Shown one piece after another: positions 25,280-25,712 of a stretch of DNA of 25,712 bases. The translations under genes and the position numbers were made by a program. The stretch comes from GH45 sp046704385 (GTDB lineage Bacteria > Bacteroidota > Bacteroidia > Bacteroidales > SZUA-534), in contig JBJKSB010000107.1 in NCBI GenBank assembly GCA_046704385.1, positions 1 through 25,712 of the forward strand, read 5' to 3'. Each line of letters starts with the position of its first letter. The first letter of the stretch is position 1. Below the pieces are notes generated by a model. That model searched no databases. It saw only the letters and a program-made list of their open reading frames with translations, and was not told where the DNA came from.

Positions 25280-25287
25280 CAAAATTA
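25280..25287 (-). promoter_or_regulatory. Likely -7 promoter box of the dehydrogenase-ackA operon
   Basis: On the minus strand this reads TAATTTTG, an exact TAnnTTTG match, 25 bases upstream of the ATG at 25255. It covers the alternative upstream start at 25282 and so argues against it. No clear -33 TTG is seen. Confidence 0.5.
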
Positions 25288-25455
25288 ACTAATTAAATAG
25301 CGATAAGCTCTATTGAAAGTATAATATTTAACATTATTTTACATGATTAATGTAATGGTTTGCATAATATTTTAACCAAATGAAGGAATTAACTATCAAT
25401 TTGTAAATAAATATGCAATATATGCACATACTATAATAATAAGCCTGTGAATTTC
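25288..25455. other. AT-rich intergenic stretch, nothing else recognised
   Basis: Together with the repeat block that follows, this belongs to a gene-free stretch of more than 400 bases upstream of the dehydrogenase. No coding frame longer than a few tens of codons is convincing and no clear regulatory motif beyond the -7 box is seen. Confidence 0.5.
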
Positions 25456-25501
25456 GTCGCAATAAAATGTACTATTCCAATTAAATTTTACTACTTGCGA
25501 C
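25456..25501 (+). repeat. Hairpin with internal bulge followed by a T run
   Basis: GTCGCAA (25456-25462) pairs with TTGCGAC (25495-25501). Just inside, TAAAAT (25463-25468) pairs with ATTTTA (25485-25490) across a 4-base bulge. AATTTTT follows. In form it is a plus-strand terminator, but there is no plus-strand gene upstream, so it may instead mark the edge of the repeat block. Confidence 0.45.
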
Positions 25502-25508
25502 AATTTTT

Positions 25509-25712
25509 CCTGGCCAGGACACTCAGGGCCCAAGGCGACAAAAACTTCAATAAGTCCGACTATCGCTCACTTATTTTCGTTTTTTACCGTGAGCGCTAAA
25601 GCCACTCTGCCGTGGCGCTGCCCTGAGTTGAATTGAATTGCCCTTTCAGGGCGTTATTATCGATAATACAATTTCCCCAAGGCGCTGCCTTGGGTTGAAT
25701 TGAGCTGCCACT
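25509..25712. repeat. GC-rich hairpin-dense REP-like repeat block, continuing past the window
   Basis: This block holds many short palindromes: CCTGGCCAGG (25509-25518), AATAAGT/ACTTATT (25549-25555/25569-25575), CGCTCAC/GTGAGCG (25564-25570/25589-25595), GCCAC/GTGGC (25601-25605/25612-25616), GCCCT-TTC-AGGGC (25640-25652) and CCCAAGGC-GCT-GCCTTGGG (25676-25694). A 23-base word at 25614-25636 recurs at 25681-25703 with two differences (direct repeat, 67-bp period), and GCCACT recurs at 25601 and 25707. It resembles the repeated extragenic palindromes of Bacteroidota genomes that accompany Y1-type REP-associated transposases. No such gene is in view. Confidence 0.65.

Noticed and set aside
25256..25282. 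9-residue extension of the 3-hydroxyacyl-CoA dehydrogenase
   Set aside because: A -7 box at 25280-25287 overlaps it, so this start would not be transcribed.
1..25712. CRISPR arrays, tRNA or rRNA genes, prophage modules
   Set aside because: Looked for regular spaced repeats, cloverleaf-like segments and phage structural genes in the gene-free stretches; none was seen by eye.

Overview
The window looks like a chromosomal piece of a Bacteroidota bacterium, probably Bacteroidales/Marinilabiliales-like; the genus cannot be read from it. The evidence is low GC, mostly absent Shine-Dalgarno sequences, several TAnnTTTG -7 promoter boxes typical of the phylum, and characteristic families: a 7TMR-DISM/SpoIIE phosphatase, an ISXO2-like transposase end, a CotH-type protein, a GH31 enzyme and Bacteroidota-type XRE regulators. 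I saw no rRNA, tRNA, CRISPR array or prophage.

Layout. 1-330: the 3' end of an IS1595-family transposase runs into the first 69 codons of a CotH-like gene, so the IS apparently split that gene. 591-1988: a small membrane protein, an XRE regulator and a DUF4395 membrane protein. 2179-7113: mixed plus-strand genes, namely a lipoprotein, a PhzF-family isomerase, a metallophosphoesterase remnant with an internal deletion, a GNAT acetyltransferase, a one-component regulator (HTH-TM-SnoaL-like) and a patatin-like lipase. 7120-7188: two arrays of 7-bp repeats between convergent genes. 7189-10240: a small membrane protein (minus) and a secreted GH31 glycosidase with a clear terminator. 10302-15382: a tight three-gene operon of a TyrDC-like PLP decarboxylase, a permuted NlpC/P60 enzyme and a 7TMR-DISM/SpoIIE phosphatase. 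15455-16381: a DUF486 membrane protein and, convergent, a SnoaL-like lipoprotein.

16471-25282 is almost all minus strand: folD and ffh (likely one unit), a GntP-type permease, a secreted M1-like metallopeptidase, an AhpD-like protein, ackA and a 3-hydroxyacyl-CoA dehydrogenase (these last two are an operon). The ffh promoter lies inside a 15-bp inverted repeat that probably also ends permease transcription. The last ~260 bp form a GC-richer, hairpin-dense repeat block resembling REP-type elements, running off the window.

The best candidate for an undescribed system is the 10302-15382 operon. An amino-acid decarboxylase, a papain-fold enzyme of a class that can act on amides or acyl groups, and a sensor phosphatase with an extracytoplasmic ligand domain could form a pathway that makes and senses an amine or acyl-amine. 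This is inference from gene families and spacing only.
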